Below the pieces are notes generated by a model. That model saw only the letters and a list, made by a program, of their open reading frames with translations, made no database searches and was not told the DNA's origin. From Streptomyces sp. NBC_01264 (GTDB lineage: Bacteria; Actinomycetota; Actinomycetes; Streptomycetales; Streptomycetaceae), in contig NZ_JAPEOX010000002.1 in NCBI RefSeq assembly GCF_026340675.1, forward strand, positions 124,001-188,000: a stretch of DNA of 64,000 bases. The letters run 5' to 3'. The position numbers and the translations under genes are program-made. Numbering within the stretch: the stretch's first letter is position 1; each line of letters begins with the position of its first letter. Positions 9,223 through 17,698 of the stretch are shown in pieces.

Positions 9223-9867
9223 ATGCCCGCAATCCGCTACACCGTCAGCGACGTGATGACGCATACGGCCATCGCCGTGGGCCGCGAGGCCCCGTACAAG
9301 GAGATCGTCGAGCTGATGCACCAGTGGAAGGTCAGCGCCCTCCCGGTCCTGGAGGGCGAGGGGCGCGTCGTGGGCGTGGTCTCCGAGGCCGATCTGCTGC
9401 CCAAGGAGGAGTTCCGGCAGGACGATCCGAGTTTGCCGGAGCAGCTGACGGAGGCGTCGAAGGCCGGCGGGGTGCTCGCCGAGGAGCTCATGTCCAGCCC
9501 TGCCGTCACCGTCCACCCGGACTCCACGATCGCCGAGGCCGCCCGCATCATGGCCAGGAAGGGCGTGAAGCGGCTGCCCGTCGTGAACGGCATCGGCCTG
9601 CTGGAGGGCATCGTCAGCCGCAGTGATCTACTGAAAGTGTTCCTGCGGCCGGACGAGGAGATCGAGGAGGAGATTCGCGACGCCGTCCTGGCGGAGCTGG
9701 CGCCGCCGGTTCGCCTGGACTGCTCTGTCGAGGAGGGTGTGGTGACTCTCCGGGGCAGCCTCCACAACCATGCCCTGGTCCCTCTGGTCGCGCGCGCCGC
9801 CCGCGCCGTCGAAGGAGTCGTGGACGTGCGAATGGAGCTCACAGGAGCTGCGGGGGCCGCCGCCTGA
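9223..9867 (+). CDS. CBS-CBS-BON domain protein
   Basis: This 214-residue protein has two CBS motifs (VSDVMTHTAIAVGREAPYKEI to VVGVVSEADLL; LAEELMSSPAVTVHPDSTIAEA to GIVSRSDLLKVF) and a C-terminal BON domain (EEIRDAVLAELA, VEEGVVTLRGSLHN). CBS pairs bind adenine nucleotides; BON domains associate with membranes or phospholipid. The ATG at 9223 has AAGGAG seven bases upstream. It follows the cyclic-nucleotide-binding gene and probably is co-transcribed. Such proteins are hallmark members of actinobacterial dormancy/stress gene sets; the precise role is unknown. Confidence 0.85.
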   Translation: MPAIRYTVSDVMTHTAIAVGREAPYKEIVELMHQWKVSALPVLEGEGRVVGVVSEADLLPKEEFRQDDPSLPEQLTEASKAGGVLAEELMSSPAVTVHPDSTIAEAARIMARKGVKRLPVVNGIGLLEGIVSRSDLLKVFLRPDEEIEEEIRDAVLAELAPPVRLDCSVEEGVVTLRGSLHNHALVPLVARAARAVEGVVDVRMELTGAAGAAA

Positions 9868-9943
9868 CGGACCTACCGCGGCCAACCCGAAGGCGTTTCT
9901 CGACACCGACGGCCGATGCAGCGACCTTCCTGGATGGCCAAGC

Positions 9944-10849
9944 CTATCGGCCCTCGTCGTCCTGCTTGCCACGGCGCGGAATGAGCTCCACGGGGCAGTG
10001 TGAGTGGTGCAGGAGGCTGTGCGTCGCCCAGCTAAGGGTGGGGCCGAAGTATCCGGGGGTGCGGCGGCCGCCCATCACCAACAAGTCCGCATGACGTGAC
10101 GCCTCCACCATCACCCCTGCGACCGATGAACCCTTCTCGGTGTCCACGTGCACGTTCAGAGCCGGGAACTCGTCACGGACCCGGTGTGCCACCGACGTCA
10201 GCCTTCGTACGTGCACCTGCACCACTTCGTCCACGTCGTCGAGCATGGTCACGACCTCCCCCACGGACTCCAGCACATTCCAGACGTGCAACAGCCGCAG
10301 TGACGACTTACGCAGCTCCGCCTCACTCGCCGCGTACCTCGCGCACTCCACATCGTGTTCGTCGCGGATGGCGGCCAGGACGATCCCCACTTCGGCGGTG
10401 TTCTCGTCTCCCCGGACCACGACCACGGGCGTCTTGGCGCCCGCGGCGACCTTCAGACCGACCGAACCCAACATCAGCGACTCGAACCCTCCGAGGCCTC
10501 GACTACCGACCACGATGGTGTCGGAGGCCGCAGCCGCAGCGTGCAGGCCGGCGACCGGTTCGTGGGGGCTGAGTTCGGTCGACACGTGCAGCCCCGGATG
10601 GCGTTCGGCGACCTTGGCGGCGGTCTCCTCGAGCAGGTCCCGGCCCGCCTGTCGTATCCGCTCGATGGCGTACATGGACGCATACAGCATCCGGCTGTCG
10701 GTGTCCGCGCCGTGCACGAGGTGCAAGGAGCCCTCCCGCCGTACGGCCTCCACTGCGGCCCAGAACACCGCCCGCTCCGTAGGCAGGGACCCGTCCACTC
10801 CCGCCACCACCGTGCCGAGTTCAGGACCGTGCGTCATACCTGCTTCCAT
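9944..10849 (-). CDS. Tandem universal stress protein (two USP domains)
   Basis: This 301-residue protein contains two UspA domains. The first (about residues 10-150) has the nucleotide-binding pattern VGSRGLGGFESLMLGSVG. The second (about 160-295) ends in VMGGRRTPGYFGPTLSWATHSLLHHSHCPVELIP. The start ATG at 10849 follows GAGGAGG at five bases. USP proteins of this tandem kind bind ATP and accumulate under hypoxia or stationary phase in actinobacteria. It faces away from the CBS and USP remnants at 10.95-11.55 kb, sharing their upstream region. Confidence 0.9.
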   Translation of the reverse strand: MEAGMTHGPELGTVVAGVDGSLPTERAVFWAAVEAVRREGSLHLVHGADTDSRMLYASMYAIERIRQAGRDLLEETAAKVAERHPGLHVSTELSPHEPVAGLHAAAAASDTIVVGSRGLGGFESLMLGSVGLKVAAGAKTPVVVVRGDENTAEVGIVLAAIRDEHDVECARYAASEAELRKSSLRLLHVWNVLESVGEVVTMLDDVDEVVQVHVRRLTSVAHRVRDEFPALNVHVDTEKGSSVAGVMVEASRHADLLVMGGRRTPGYFGPTLSWATHSLLHHSHCPVELIPRRGKQDDEGR

Positions 10850-10919
10850 GAATCCTCCTCACCGAGCGCCATCGAGGGGTCATCCATCACACCTCAGACC
10901 GGACCGACCCTGGAGAGCT

Positions 10920-10938
10920 GGGCAGACCGAAGGTGCCC
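10920..10938. promoter_or_regulatory. Possible stress-regulator operator
   Basis: The 19-bp imperfect palindrome GGGCAGACCGAAGGTGCCC lies in the divergent region between the USP gene and the CBS remnant. Its ACCGAAGGT centre between G-rich and C-rich arms resembles DosR/OsdR-type boxes of actinobacteria. This is inference from shape only. Confidence 0.3.
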
Positions 10939-10951
10939 GTAGGAAGCACAT

Positions 10952-11092
10952 CAAGGTCAGAAACCTGATGGCGAACGAGGTCGCCCCGGTGGATCCCGTC
11001 GCCCCCTTCAGGATGTCGCGAAGCTGCACGCCGCGCACGACATCACCGGGCTTTCCCTGGTGGCCGGGCAGGAGCGACGACGCCCGACCCGA
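10952..11092 (+). pseudogene. CBS-domain protein remnant
   Basis: The frame IKVRNLMANEVAPVDPVAPF shifts by one base to DVAKLHAAHDITGL and then SLVAGQE, together giving the first half of a CBS domain. It stops at a TGA at 11090-11092. The second CBS motif is gone. It lies divergently from the intact tandem USP gene. Confidence 0.6.
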
Positions 11093-11176
11093 TGACAGCG
11101 CTGCGGTCGGACATCGCCCGCGTCGTGCCGTGGCTTGAGACAACTGGCTGATGCCATCCAGTCCCGTCCCGGCCGC

Positions 11177-11553
11177 ATGACAAACCAGGTGACGGCCTCG
11201 ACGGCTGCGGCGCGAGCAACGCCGCGGCCCACCGGCCCGCGCGCGGGGCCGAGCTCAGGAACACGGCACTGGAGCTGGTCCGCTCCACGGAATGGCTGGA
11301 TCAGCCGCCGAGCAGTGGCGGCCGGCGTGGACACCCGTCGGCCCCATGACGTGAAGAATTCCCCTCGGTCGAGGCCAAGGCGCGTGCACCCGTCGGGCAG
11401 GCCGCGATCCAGCTCGTGGAGGCCGGCTCCGACGCGGCTCTTCCCGTCGTCGGCCGCCGGATCCGCAGCTCCACCCTCGGCCCCCGCGTCGGACCGGTCA
11501 CCACGCGGCACTGCGTCACTCCACCGCACCGGTCGCCGTCGTGGCCCACGGCT
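11177..11553 (+). pseudogene. Universal stress protein remnant
   Basis: The plus strand reads MTNQVTAGLDGCGASNAAA, then AIQLVEAGSDAALPVVGRRI, and in another frame AALRHSTAPVAVVAHG. These are the start, middle and end of a single UspA domain, separated by at least two frameshifts and a stop. It follows the CBS remnant in the same direction and completes a decayed CBS-USP pair. Confidence 0.55.
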
Positions 11554-11818
11554 GAACGGTTCCGCCGTTCGTCCGCCTCCCCGCGCAGGAACGAGCAGCA
11601 CGCTGGGGATGGGGCTGACGATCTCCTCGTACGCAATCCTGGGCCTCGCTCTGGTTTCGGTCCCCTGGATCTGTCCGGCTGGCGGCCGCCACCAATCTCG
11701 TCTTCTCCCTACCGTTGCTGGCCTGGCGTCGTGGGGGGCGACTGACTCTCCGGGAAGCGGCGGGGCGCGGCCATATGCTCCCTGGGTGGCACGAAGCATT
11801 CCTCGGGACGACGTGCCC
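11554..11818. other. No gene recognised
   Basis: A plus-strand frame includes a hydrophobic run (TISSYAILGLALVSVPW) that may be a membrane-protein fragment, but no start, end or family could be supported. Confidence 0.35.
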
Positions 11819-12694
11819 TCAGACACCAGCATGGCGTCCGTGGTCACGGGCAAAGGCATCGAAGACCGTTCGCGTCACGCCACGGGTGTGAAGGAAGCGC
11901 TGGTCGAGGATGACGGCGAGGTCCTCCAGAGCGGCGCTGAGCACGGCGGCCGCGAGGCGGACATCAGGATGGCGGGCGAAGGCCGCCTGATCGGCCAGGT
12001 CGTCGGCGTACATGATGTGGAATGCCAGGGACGTCCGGTCTTCACCGTCGTAGAAGTAGTAGGACTCGGCGTACTGCATGAAGTCGACTGAGATCACCGA
12101 GATCGCGGCGGCCAGGCTGTCGAGGACCGCCGCCGCCGCGTCCGTGTCGATCTGCTCCGTCGTGGGGTGTGTGCGAGAGAGATGGGAGAGGCGCAGCGCC
12201 AGCGCGCGGCGGCGGGCCAGGGCCGGGTAGATGCCGAGGGTCCACGAGACGGTCGCTGTCAGGAGGGCGAAGCCGACCAGGGCCTCCAGCGGGGCGAGGA
12301 TCCGCAGCCACCCTTCGGTGGGCGCGATGTCGCCGAGACCGAGGGTGGACACGTTGACCAGGGAGATGTACAGCGCGTCGACGAATGAAGCGTGGTCAGC
12401 GGGCCTCAGTCCGGCGGTGTACGTGAACGCCTCCGGCATGTGCGGCCAGTAGATCAGCGCCCAGCCCACGACCACGGTCAGGGCCCACACCGCGACCACG
12501 GCCACCATGGCCACGGGGCCTGCCAGACCGGCGGCCCGACGCTGTGCCGTCATGAAGGAGGACAGCCGCCACAGACCGGTCATGACCAGTCGACTCAAGC
12601 CACCGTGGCGCGTGGGATGCCAAAGTGTGTGGAACACGTCCCTGAGGACGAACAGCACCAGGGCCGCACCCGCGATGTTGAACAGCCAGATCAT
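11819..12694 (-). CDS. Two-transmembrane-type potassium channel
   Basis: This 291-residue membrane protein has an N-terminal segment (IAGAALVLFVLRDVFHTLW), a second segment near residues 60-82, and a pore loop with the selectivity filter TLGLGD at residues 117-122 (the K-channel TxGxGD form). A further membrane helix follows (ALVGFALLTATVSWTLGIYP). The C-terminal 140 residues are helical and cytoplasmic, with no obvious RCK/TrkA domain. It probably conducts potassium passively, perhaps gated by its C-terminal region. The ATG at 12694 follows GAAGGGGAG. It is the last intact gene of the stress block. Confidence 0.8.
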   Translation of the reverse strand: MIWLFNIAGAALVLFVLRDVFHTLWHPTRHGGLSRLVMTGLWRLSSFMTAQRRAAGLAGPVAMVAVVAVWALTVVVGWALIYWPHMPEAFTYTAGLRPADHASFVDALYISLVNVSTLGLGDIAPTEGWLRILAPLEALVGFALLTATVSWTLGIYPALARRRALALRLSHLSRTHPTTEQIDTDAAAAVLDSLAAAISVISVDFMQYAESYYFYDGEDRTSLAFHIMYADDLADQAAFARHPDVRLAAAVLSAALEDLAVILDQRFLHTRGVTRTVFDAFARDHGRHAGV

Positions 12695-12931
12695 CCGGCT
12701 CCCCTTCCTTCGTCAGCCACTCACCCTTCCGCACGGGAGCGCCGGTCGGCCGGAGCCGCGCACAGGATCGAACCATTCGCCGCAGGGGTATGCGTCTCTG
12801 GTCCGGCGCCGGCCAAGGTGTTCAGCAACCTGGCCATGGCGTCTGCGGTGACCGGCGCCCTGCACGTGTTCCTCAGCTCCTCTGTACCCGAGCGGGGGGG
12901 CGATTCGCAGGTCAGTCTGGAGGGGTGTCGG

Positions 12932-13222
12932 TCAGGGCCCGGTGCAGCTGGTCACGGCTGGGGAAGCGACCGGGCCGTCCGAGGTCTGGTACATCCGGCA
13001 GGCCAGCCCGGCGGGGCGTCCCGGTTCGGGGAAGGGGTCGCGGCCGTTGATGAGGACGGTCGGGGAGCCGATGAAGCCGATCCGTTCCGCCTCGGCCTGG
13101 TCGTTGATGACCCTTGTGGCGATCGTGGTGCTGCTCCCGATGTCCTCGAGCACACGCCGCAGCAGCTCGGCTGCGGGCTTGTGGTGCGGGCAGTCAGGCA
13201 CGACGAGGAGGTGGATCCGCAT
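12932..13222 (-). CDS. Thioredoxin-fold protein with CPHH motif
   Basis: This 96-residue protein begins with MRIHLLVVPDCPHHKPAAELL, a beta strand and a CxxH redox-like motif, and continues with GFIGSPTVLINGRDPF, the cis-Pro loop of the thioredoxin fold. Proteins of this size occur next to mercury, copper and other metal-resistance genes in actinobacteria, where they are thought to handle thiols or metals. The position beside DUF305, DUF6153 and a P-type ATPase fragment fits that. No reaction can be assigned. Confidence 0.65.
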   Translation of the reverse strand: MRIHLLVVPDCPHHKPAAELLRRVLEDIGSSTTIATRVINDQAEAERIGFIGSPTVLINGRDPFPEPGRPAGLACRMYQTSDGPVASPAVTSCTGP

Positions 13223-13335
13223 GTCTTCAGGATCCCCCTACCCGGCCTAGAGCCCGTACGTCCCGCGGTCCGTGCCGGCCGGTGCGGCTTGCCCATGAAG
13301 CCAGGACGCCGCACCAGACCGGGCTCGGTTGGCGT

Positions 13336-13959
13336 TCAGCCGGCAAGCATCGTCCGCATGAGGGCGATCTCGGCGGTCTGGGAGGTGATGATGCTGTCGG
13401 CGAGGGCCTTCGCGGGACCGTAGGCGCCTTGCTCTTTCTCCGTCTTGGCCATGTCGATCGCGCCCTCATGGTGCTCGATCATCATGGTCAGGAACATCGT
13501 GTCGAAGGCATTGCCCTTGGCGTTCCCGAGCCGGTTGATGTCCAGGTCACCCATCATCCCGGGCATGCCGGAGTCGTCGTCGCCGTGCCCCATCCCGATG
13601 CCGGTGGGGACCTTCTCGCCCCATGCCTTGAGCCAGCCGGTCATGGTGTCGATCTCGGGCTTCTGCGCCTTCTTGATCTTTTCCGCGAGTTCCTTGACCT
13701 CGTTGGAGGCGCCATGGGATTCGACCATGTCGGACATGACGATGGCCTGCCGGTGGTGGGGGATCATTCCTTGCGCGAAGGTGATGTCCGCCTGGTTGTG
13801 CCGGTCGGCCTCCGTGGAAGCCGGGGCGGTGGTGGTCGCGGCGGTCGTGCCGGGCGTGCTCGTGCTGTCGCTGCTGCCGCAGGCGGCCAGGACCAGGCCG
13901 GCAGCGGCCGCGGTGGCCGCCAGGGCCGCGCGACGCGGCAGGGATCGGTTCGTGTTCAT
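13336..13959 (-). CDS. DUF305 lipoprotein (metal resistance associated)
   Basis: The start at 13959 (GGAG upstream) gives a 207-residue protein with a lipoprotein signal peptide ending in the lipobox LVLAAC. A low-complexity Ser/Thr/Ala linker follows, then a DUF305 domain with its conserved MIPHHRQAIVMSDM motif and the C-terminal MMIEHHEGAIDMAKTE repeat. DUF305 proteins are His/Met-rich four-helix proteins linked to copper and other metal handling at the cell surface. The gene precedes DUF6153 and a truncated metal P-type ATPase on the same strand, an arrangement typical of streptomycete copper islands. Confidence 0.88.
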   Translation of the reverse strand: MNTNRSLPRRAALAATAAAAGLVLAACGSSDSTSTPGTTAATTTAPASTEADRHNQADITFAQGMIPHHRQAIVMSDMVESHGASNEVKELAEKIKKAQKPEIDTMTGWLKAWGEKVPTGIGMGHGDDDSGMPGMMGDLDINRLGNAKGNAFDTMFLTMMIEHHEGAIDMAKTEKEQGAYGPAKALADSIITSQTAEIALMRTMLAG

Positions 13960-14037
13960 TTCGCTGAGCTCCAGTGATCGGATGCGAACAGGAAGCGCGG
14001 TGTGCGGCACCGTGGGGGCGGGCCGCAGACGGGGCTC

Positions 14038-14523
14038 CTATATCCGCAGGAGCTGCAGTCCGGCGAGTGAGGGCGGTGCCCGCCCTCCAGCCGGCTCGTA
14101 GGCCAGCGCGATCGGCCACGGGACCGGGGCATAAACGCCATGCGCCGTGGTGGTGACCGACTCGGTGTCTGCTGCGGCGATACCGGGGGAACCCGGCACG
14201 GCAGCAGACGCGCACATCTGGTCCGTGTGGACGACATGGCGACCCGTGTCGCGATCGTCGTCGGGGCAGCGGTACTGCGAGCCGGGGTCGGCGGGGGCTG
14301 CCGCCACGTGGTGGGAGGTGTGCTCGGTGGCGCCTGCCGGCGGCAGGGCGGCGGCGCCCAAGGCGTGCATGCCGAGCAGCCCGACGATGACGGCGAGGAC
14401 GAGCAGCGTGGTGAGCCGCAGCAGGGGCTGCGGCTGCGTGCGGGGCTCGCGGCCGGTCACATTTCCCACGGTAGGACGCACCCGGGTACTGCGCAGCGCG
14501 GCCCGGGCCGCACTACGTGCCAC
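14038..14523 (-). CDS. DUF6153 membrane protein
   Basis: This protein of up to 161 residues has one membrane segment (LLRLTTLLVLAVIVGLLGMHALG), a Cys/His-containing extracytoplasmic region (CPDDDRDTGRHVVHTDQMC) and the family-typical ending AGLQLLRI. DUF6153 proteins are streptomycete-specific and often neighbour DUF305 and copper genes; no activity is known. The 5' end overlaps the ATPase fragment stop, so a downstream start near 14466 is possible. It lies between DUF305 and the ATPase fragment, all on the minus strand. Confidence 0.7.
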   Translation of the reverse strand: MARSAARAALRSTRVRPTVGNVTGREPRTQPQPLLRLTTLLVLAVIVGLLGMHALGAAALPPAGATEHTSHHVAAAPADPGSQYRCPDDDRDTGRHVVHTDQMCASAAVPGSPGIAAADTESVTTTAHGVYAPVPWPIALAYEPAGGRAPPSLAGLQLLRI

Positions 14524-15200
14524 CTCGAACGCCTCCCTCGGCCGGGCCCGTGGGGGCTGGGCGGGGCAGGCGCAGGCGCTTGAGGGCGAGCGCGTTCAGG
14601 GCGACGATGACGCTGGATCCGGACATGGAGAGGGCAGCGATCTCGGGGCGGAGGATCAGGCCGGTGGCGGGTTCGAAGACGCCTGCGGCGATGGGCAGGG
14701 CGATGGCGTTGTAGCCGATGGCCCAGCCGAGGTTCTGGCGCATCGTGCGCAGAGTGCCGCGGCCGATGCGCAGGGCGGTGGGGACGTCGAGGGGGTCGGA
14801 GCGCATCAGGACGAGGTCGGCGGTCTCGATGGCGACGTCGGTGCCGGCGCCGATGGCGATGGCGATGCCGAGCTCGGCCTGGGCGAGGGCCGGGGCGTCG
14901 TTGATGCCGTCGCCGACCATGGCGACCTTGCGGCCGCCGCGCTGGAGCTCGGCGATGGTGGCGGCTTTGTCGCCGGGAAGGACCTCGGCGATGAGGGTGT
15001 CGATGCCCAGGCGCTGCGCGATCCGTTCGGCGGTGGCCTGGTTGTCGCCGGTGAGCATGACGACCTCGACGCCCAGGGCGTGCAGTTCACTCACGGCGGC
15101 GGAGGAGGTCTCCCGGGGTGCGTCGGCGATGCCGATCAGGGCCGCCGCCCGGCCGTCGATGGCGGCGATGGCGACGGTGCGGCCGGTGGCGGCTAGCCAA
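14513..15200 (-). pseudogene. Heavy-metal P1B-type ATPase, C-terminal fragment
   Basis: About 225 residues correspond to the end of a CopA/CtpA-like P1B ATPase: the nucleotide-binding domain end (GRTVAIAAIDG), the hinge motifs MLTGDNQATAERIA and MVGDGINDAPALAQ, and the last two membrane helices (RQNLGWAIGYNAIALPIAAG and ALSMSGSSVIVALNALALKR). The metal-binding N-terminus, CPx helix and DKTGT phosphorylation site are missing, so it cannot pump. Homology stops near 15200. The frame stays open to 15238, but with no functional start. Confidence 0.85.
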
Positions 15201-15363
15201 GCCGAGCGCCCGCCTGCCGCCGCACTCACCGAACGCACCGCCCTCGTCTCAGCCGACCAGTAGATGACCGCCCCGTCGGGGGCCGAGCGGGCGGCTTTGG
15301 GTTACGGACGCCGCCCACGCCGACGCCCACCCCAATGGACGGGGAGCGACTGGAGCGAAGAGC
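15201..15363. other. Short junction without gene
   Basis: This is sequence between the ATPase truncation point and the end of the DUF302 gene. No coding frame or element end was identified. Confidence 0.4.
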
Positions 15364-15759
15364 TCAGACACCGTCGCGCAGAGCGGCCAGGGCGGCATCC
15401 AGGCGGCGGCCGGCCTCTTCGGCGACCGGCTGGAGGGCGGGCAGGCCGGTGAGGGTGACCATCGTGTCCGGGTCGAGCGCCTGGACCACGGTCTCGCCCC
15501 CGTCGGCGCGGACGACGACGTTGCACGGCAGGAGCAGTCCGATGGTGCGGTCGACATCCAGGGCCTGGTGGGCGAGCGGCGGGTTGCAGGCTCCGAGGAT
15601 GAGGTAGCCCTCCATGTCGTGGCCGAGTTTGGCCTTCAGGGTGGCGGTGACGTCGATCTCGGTGAGGATCCCGAAGCCCTGCGCAGCCAAGGCCTCTCGG
15701 ACGGCGGCCACGGTGGTGGCGAAGTCACCGGTGAGGCGGACGGTGCGGTCGTAGCGCAT
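15364..15759 (-). CDS. DUF302 domain protein
   Basis: The ATG at 15759 follows AAAGGGA and gives 131 residues forming one DUF302 domain: DFATTVAAVREALAAQGFGILTEIDV, ATLKAKLGHDMEGYLILGACNPPLA and a terminal helix. DUF302 proteins are small alpha/beta proteins often found beside sulfur and thiosulfate metabolism genes; the conserved Cys in LGACNP may be functional. It is transcribed away from the persulfide dioxygenase operon, and the 158-bp region between them contains two copies of a perfect palindrome, so both are probably controlled by the same repressor. Confidence 0.85.
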   Translation of the reverse strand: MRYDRTVRLTGDFATTVAAVREALAAQGFGILTEIDVTATLKAKLGHDMEGYLILGACNPPLAHQALDVDRTIGLLLPCNVVVRADGGETVVQALDPDTMVTLTGLPALQPVAEEAGRRLDAALAALRDGV

Positions 15760-15845
15760 TGGTTCATCCCTTTCATGGCGGTTGCGGCCTTGCTCGTAAG
15801 CAGGCCCACCCACGGGCCTCCAACGGGTCGAGACTCCGCCAAAAA

Positions 15846-15859
15846 TACCCCCGGGGGTA
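15846..15859. promoter_or_regulatory. CsoR/CstR-type operator 1
   Basis: This is the perfect 14-bp palindrome TACCCCCGGGGGTA in the divergent region between the DUF302 gene and the persulfide dioxygenase gene. GC-rich palindromes flanked by TA are the known operator form of CsoR-family repressors. The same motif occurs 34 bp away and, with one change, before the csoR-type gene at 19160. Confidence 0.75.
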
Positions 15860-15879
15860 CTAATGCTACGCTCGAGATA

Positions 15880-15893
15880 TACCCCCGGGGGTA
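15880..15893. promoter_or_regulatory. CsoR/CstR-type operator 2
   Basis: This second perfect copy of TACCCCCGGGGGTA is centred 34 bp from operator 1 and 25 bp upstream of the GTG at 15918. Its position close to the start would block transcription of the plus-strand operon. AAGGAG of the first gene follows at 15905. Confidence 0.75.
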
Positions 15894-15917
15894 ATTCTCG
15901 CGAGAAGGAGCGACAGC

Positions 15918-17297
15918 GTGTTCTTCATCGACACCCTTGACCTGGAAGGGCTCGGCAACCGCAGCTACCTGGCAGGCGGTGCCCACAAAGCCGTGGCGGT
16001 GGACCCGCCGCGCGACATCGACCAGGTGCTCGCCGCCGCGGCCCGGCGAGGGGTGCGGATCTCCCATGTACTGGAGACCCACATCCACAACGACTACGTC
16101 ACCGGCGGTCTGGATCTGGCACGCCTCACCGGCGCGGAGTACCTGGTGCCGGCCGCGGCCCGGGTGTCCTTCGCCCGCACCCCCGTCCATGACGGCGACA
16201 CCGTCACGGTGGACGAGGGCATCACATTGCGGGCGCTGGCCACCCCCGGGCACACCCCGCATCACACCTCCTACGTCTTGGAGGAGCAGGGCGCGGCCGT
16301 CGCGGTGTTCACCGGGGGTTCCCTGCTGATAGGGACGGTCGGGCGGCCCGACCTGGTCGAACCTCGACTGACCGAGGAGCTGGCCCGCGCCCAGCACGCC
16401 TCCGCATACCGGCTGGCCGCCGAACTCCCGGACGAAACCGAGGTGCTGCCCACCCACGGGTTCGGAAGCTTCTGCTCCTCCGCCCAGGCCGACGGGGACA
16501 CCAGCACCATCGGCAAGGAGAAGGCGGGCAACGACGCCCTCGTCCAGGACGTCGACGCCTTCGTCTCCGCCCTGCTGGCCGGGCTCGACGACGTGCCCGC
16601 GTACTACGCCCACATGGGACCGGCCAACGCCGCGGGCCCGGCTCCGGTAGACCTCACCGCACCTCCCGTGGCGGACGCCGCCGACATCGCGGCCCGTCTG
16701 GCAGCCGGGGAATGGGTGGTCGACCTGCGCAACCGCATCGCATTCGCCCAGGGGCATGTCGCAGGTGCCTTCAACTTCGAGGCCGACGGGAAGCTCGCCA
16801 CCTACCTCGCGTGGCTGATCCCCTGGGGCAAGCCCGTCACCCTCCTCGCCGAATCCCCCGAGCTGCTGGCGAAGGCACAGCGTGAACTGGCCCGGGTCGG
16901 TATCGACCGGCCGGCCGCCGCGGCCACCGGAGAGCCCGCCGACTGGCTTCCGGAGGGCGAGGATCCGCGGAGCTTCCCGCGGGCCACGTTCGCCGACCTC
17001 GCCGCCCTGGACCCGTACGAGCACAGGATCGTGCTGGACGTACGGCGGGACTCCGAGCGAGCGGAGGGCTGGATCAAGGGCTCCGTACACATCCCCGTCC
17101 ACCAGCTCCACCGGCGCCAGGACGAAGTACCGGGCGGAGTGGTCTGGGTGCACTGCGCGGGCGGAATGCGCGCGGGAATCGCAGCCTCCTTGCTCGACGC
17201 CGCCGGACGCGATGTCGTGGCCGTCGACGACTCCTTCGACGCCGCCCGGAGCGCAGGTCTCCAGGTAGTCAGCGGGCCCGGCCGCCTGGGCAGTTGA
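15918..17297 (+). CDS. Persulfide dioxygenase-rhodanese fusion, CstB-like
   Basis: This 459-residue multidomain enzyme most likely oxidises low-molecular-weight persulfides to thiosulfate or sulfite. Residues 1-250 form a metallo-beta-lactamase fold of the ETHE1 type: the metal motif is THIHNDYVTGG at 54 onward (note Asn-Asp-Tyr rather than Ala-Asp-His), with PGHTPHHTS and LPTHGFGSFCS further on. A first rhodanese-like domain (about 255-345, VVDLRNRIAFAQGHVAGA) lacks the catalytic Cys; a second (about 365-455) keeps it at Cys413 in the loop HCAGGMRAG. This MBL-pseudorhodanese-rhodanese order matches Staphylococcus CstB. The GTG at 15918 has AAGGAG upstream. First gene of the operon, directly behind two CsoR-type operators. 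Confidence 0.88.
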   Translation: MFFIDTLDLEGLGNRSYLAGGAHKAVAVDPPRDIDQVLAAAARRGVRISHVLETHIHNDYVTGGLDLARLTGAEYLVPAAARVSFARTPVHDGDTVTVDEGITLRALATPGHTPHHTSYVLEEQGAAVAVFTGGSLLIGTVGRPDLVEPRLTEELARAQHASAYRLAAELPDETEVLPTHGFGSFCSSAQADGDTSTIGKEKAGNDALVQDVDAFVSALLAGLDDVPAYYAHMGPANAAGPAPVDLTAPPVADAADIAARLAAGEWVVDLRNRIAFAQGHVAGAFNFEADGKLATYLAWLIPWGKPVTLLAESPELLAKAQRELARVGIDRPAAAATGEPADWLPEGEDPRSFPRATFADLAALDPYEHRIVLDVRRDSERAEGWIKGSVHIPVHQLHRRQDEVPGGVVWVHCAGGMRAGIAASLLDAAGRDVVAVDDSFDAARSAGLQVVSGPGRLGS

Positions 17298-17338
17298 CGA
17301 CTCGTCCTCCCCCATTCCGCCGAGAGAAAGACCCACAG

Positions 17339-17698
17339 ATGTTCCTCTTCCGGCGCGGCCCCGCCCGCGTGACTCCGACCCAGGCCCATCAGCGCACGCG
17401 CGACGAGGGCGCCGTCCTGCTCGACGTACGCGAGCGCGCCGAGTGGAGCGCCGGACACGCACCCGGGGCCGTACACGCCCCGCTCTCCGCCCTGACGACC
17501 AGTGACGGCCTGCCCCCGACCGCCCAGGGCCGGCCACTGGTGGTGATCTGCCGCTCCGGGCACCGCTCCCGGCAGGCCGTGAAGATCCTGACCGCGCGCG
17601 GGTCGGACGCCGCCGACGTCAAGGGCGGCATGAGCGCCTGGGCAGCGGCCGGGCTACCTGTTGTCGACGACCGTGGAAACAGCGGCTCGATAGCGTGA
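17339..17698 (+). CDS. Single-domain rhodanese sulfurtransferase
   Basis: From the ATG at 17339 (GAGAAAG upstream) this 119-residue protein is one rhodanese domain: VLLDVRERAEWSAGHAPGAVHAPL, with the active-site loop CRSGHRSR holding the catalytic Cys. It would accept or donate sulfane sulfur to the persulfide dioxygenase or to thiols in the cytoplasm. It lies 41 bp behind the dioxygenase gene and its stop overlaps the start of the exporter gene as GTGA, so translation is coupled. Confidence 0.88.
   Translation: MFLFRRGPARVTPTQAHQRTRDEGAVLLDVRERAEWSAGHAPGAVHAPLSALTTSDGLPPTAQGRPLVVICRSGHRSRQAVKILTARGSDAADVKGGMSAWAAAGLPVVDDRGNSGSIA

Noticed and set aside
15840..15900. Copper-responsive CsoR operator
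   Set aside because: The motif type fits CsoR, but the encoded repressor lacks the copper-site His and the controlled genes are sulfur genes, so a CstR role is preferred.
15636..17537. Long minus-strand open frame of 633 codons opposite the persulfide dioxygenase gene
   Set aside because: It mirrors the codon structure of the plus-strand gene, has Gly/Arg/His-rich random composition and no family motifs; it is a GC-driven shadow.
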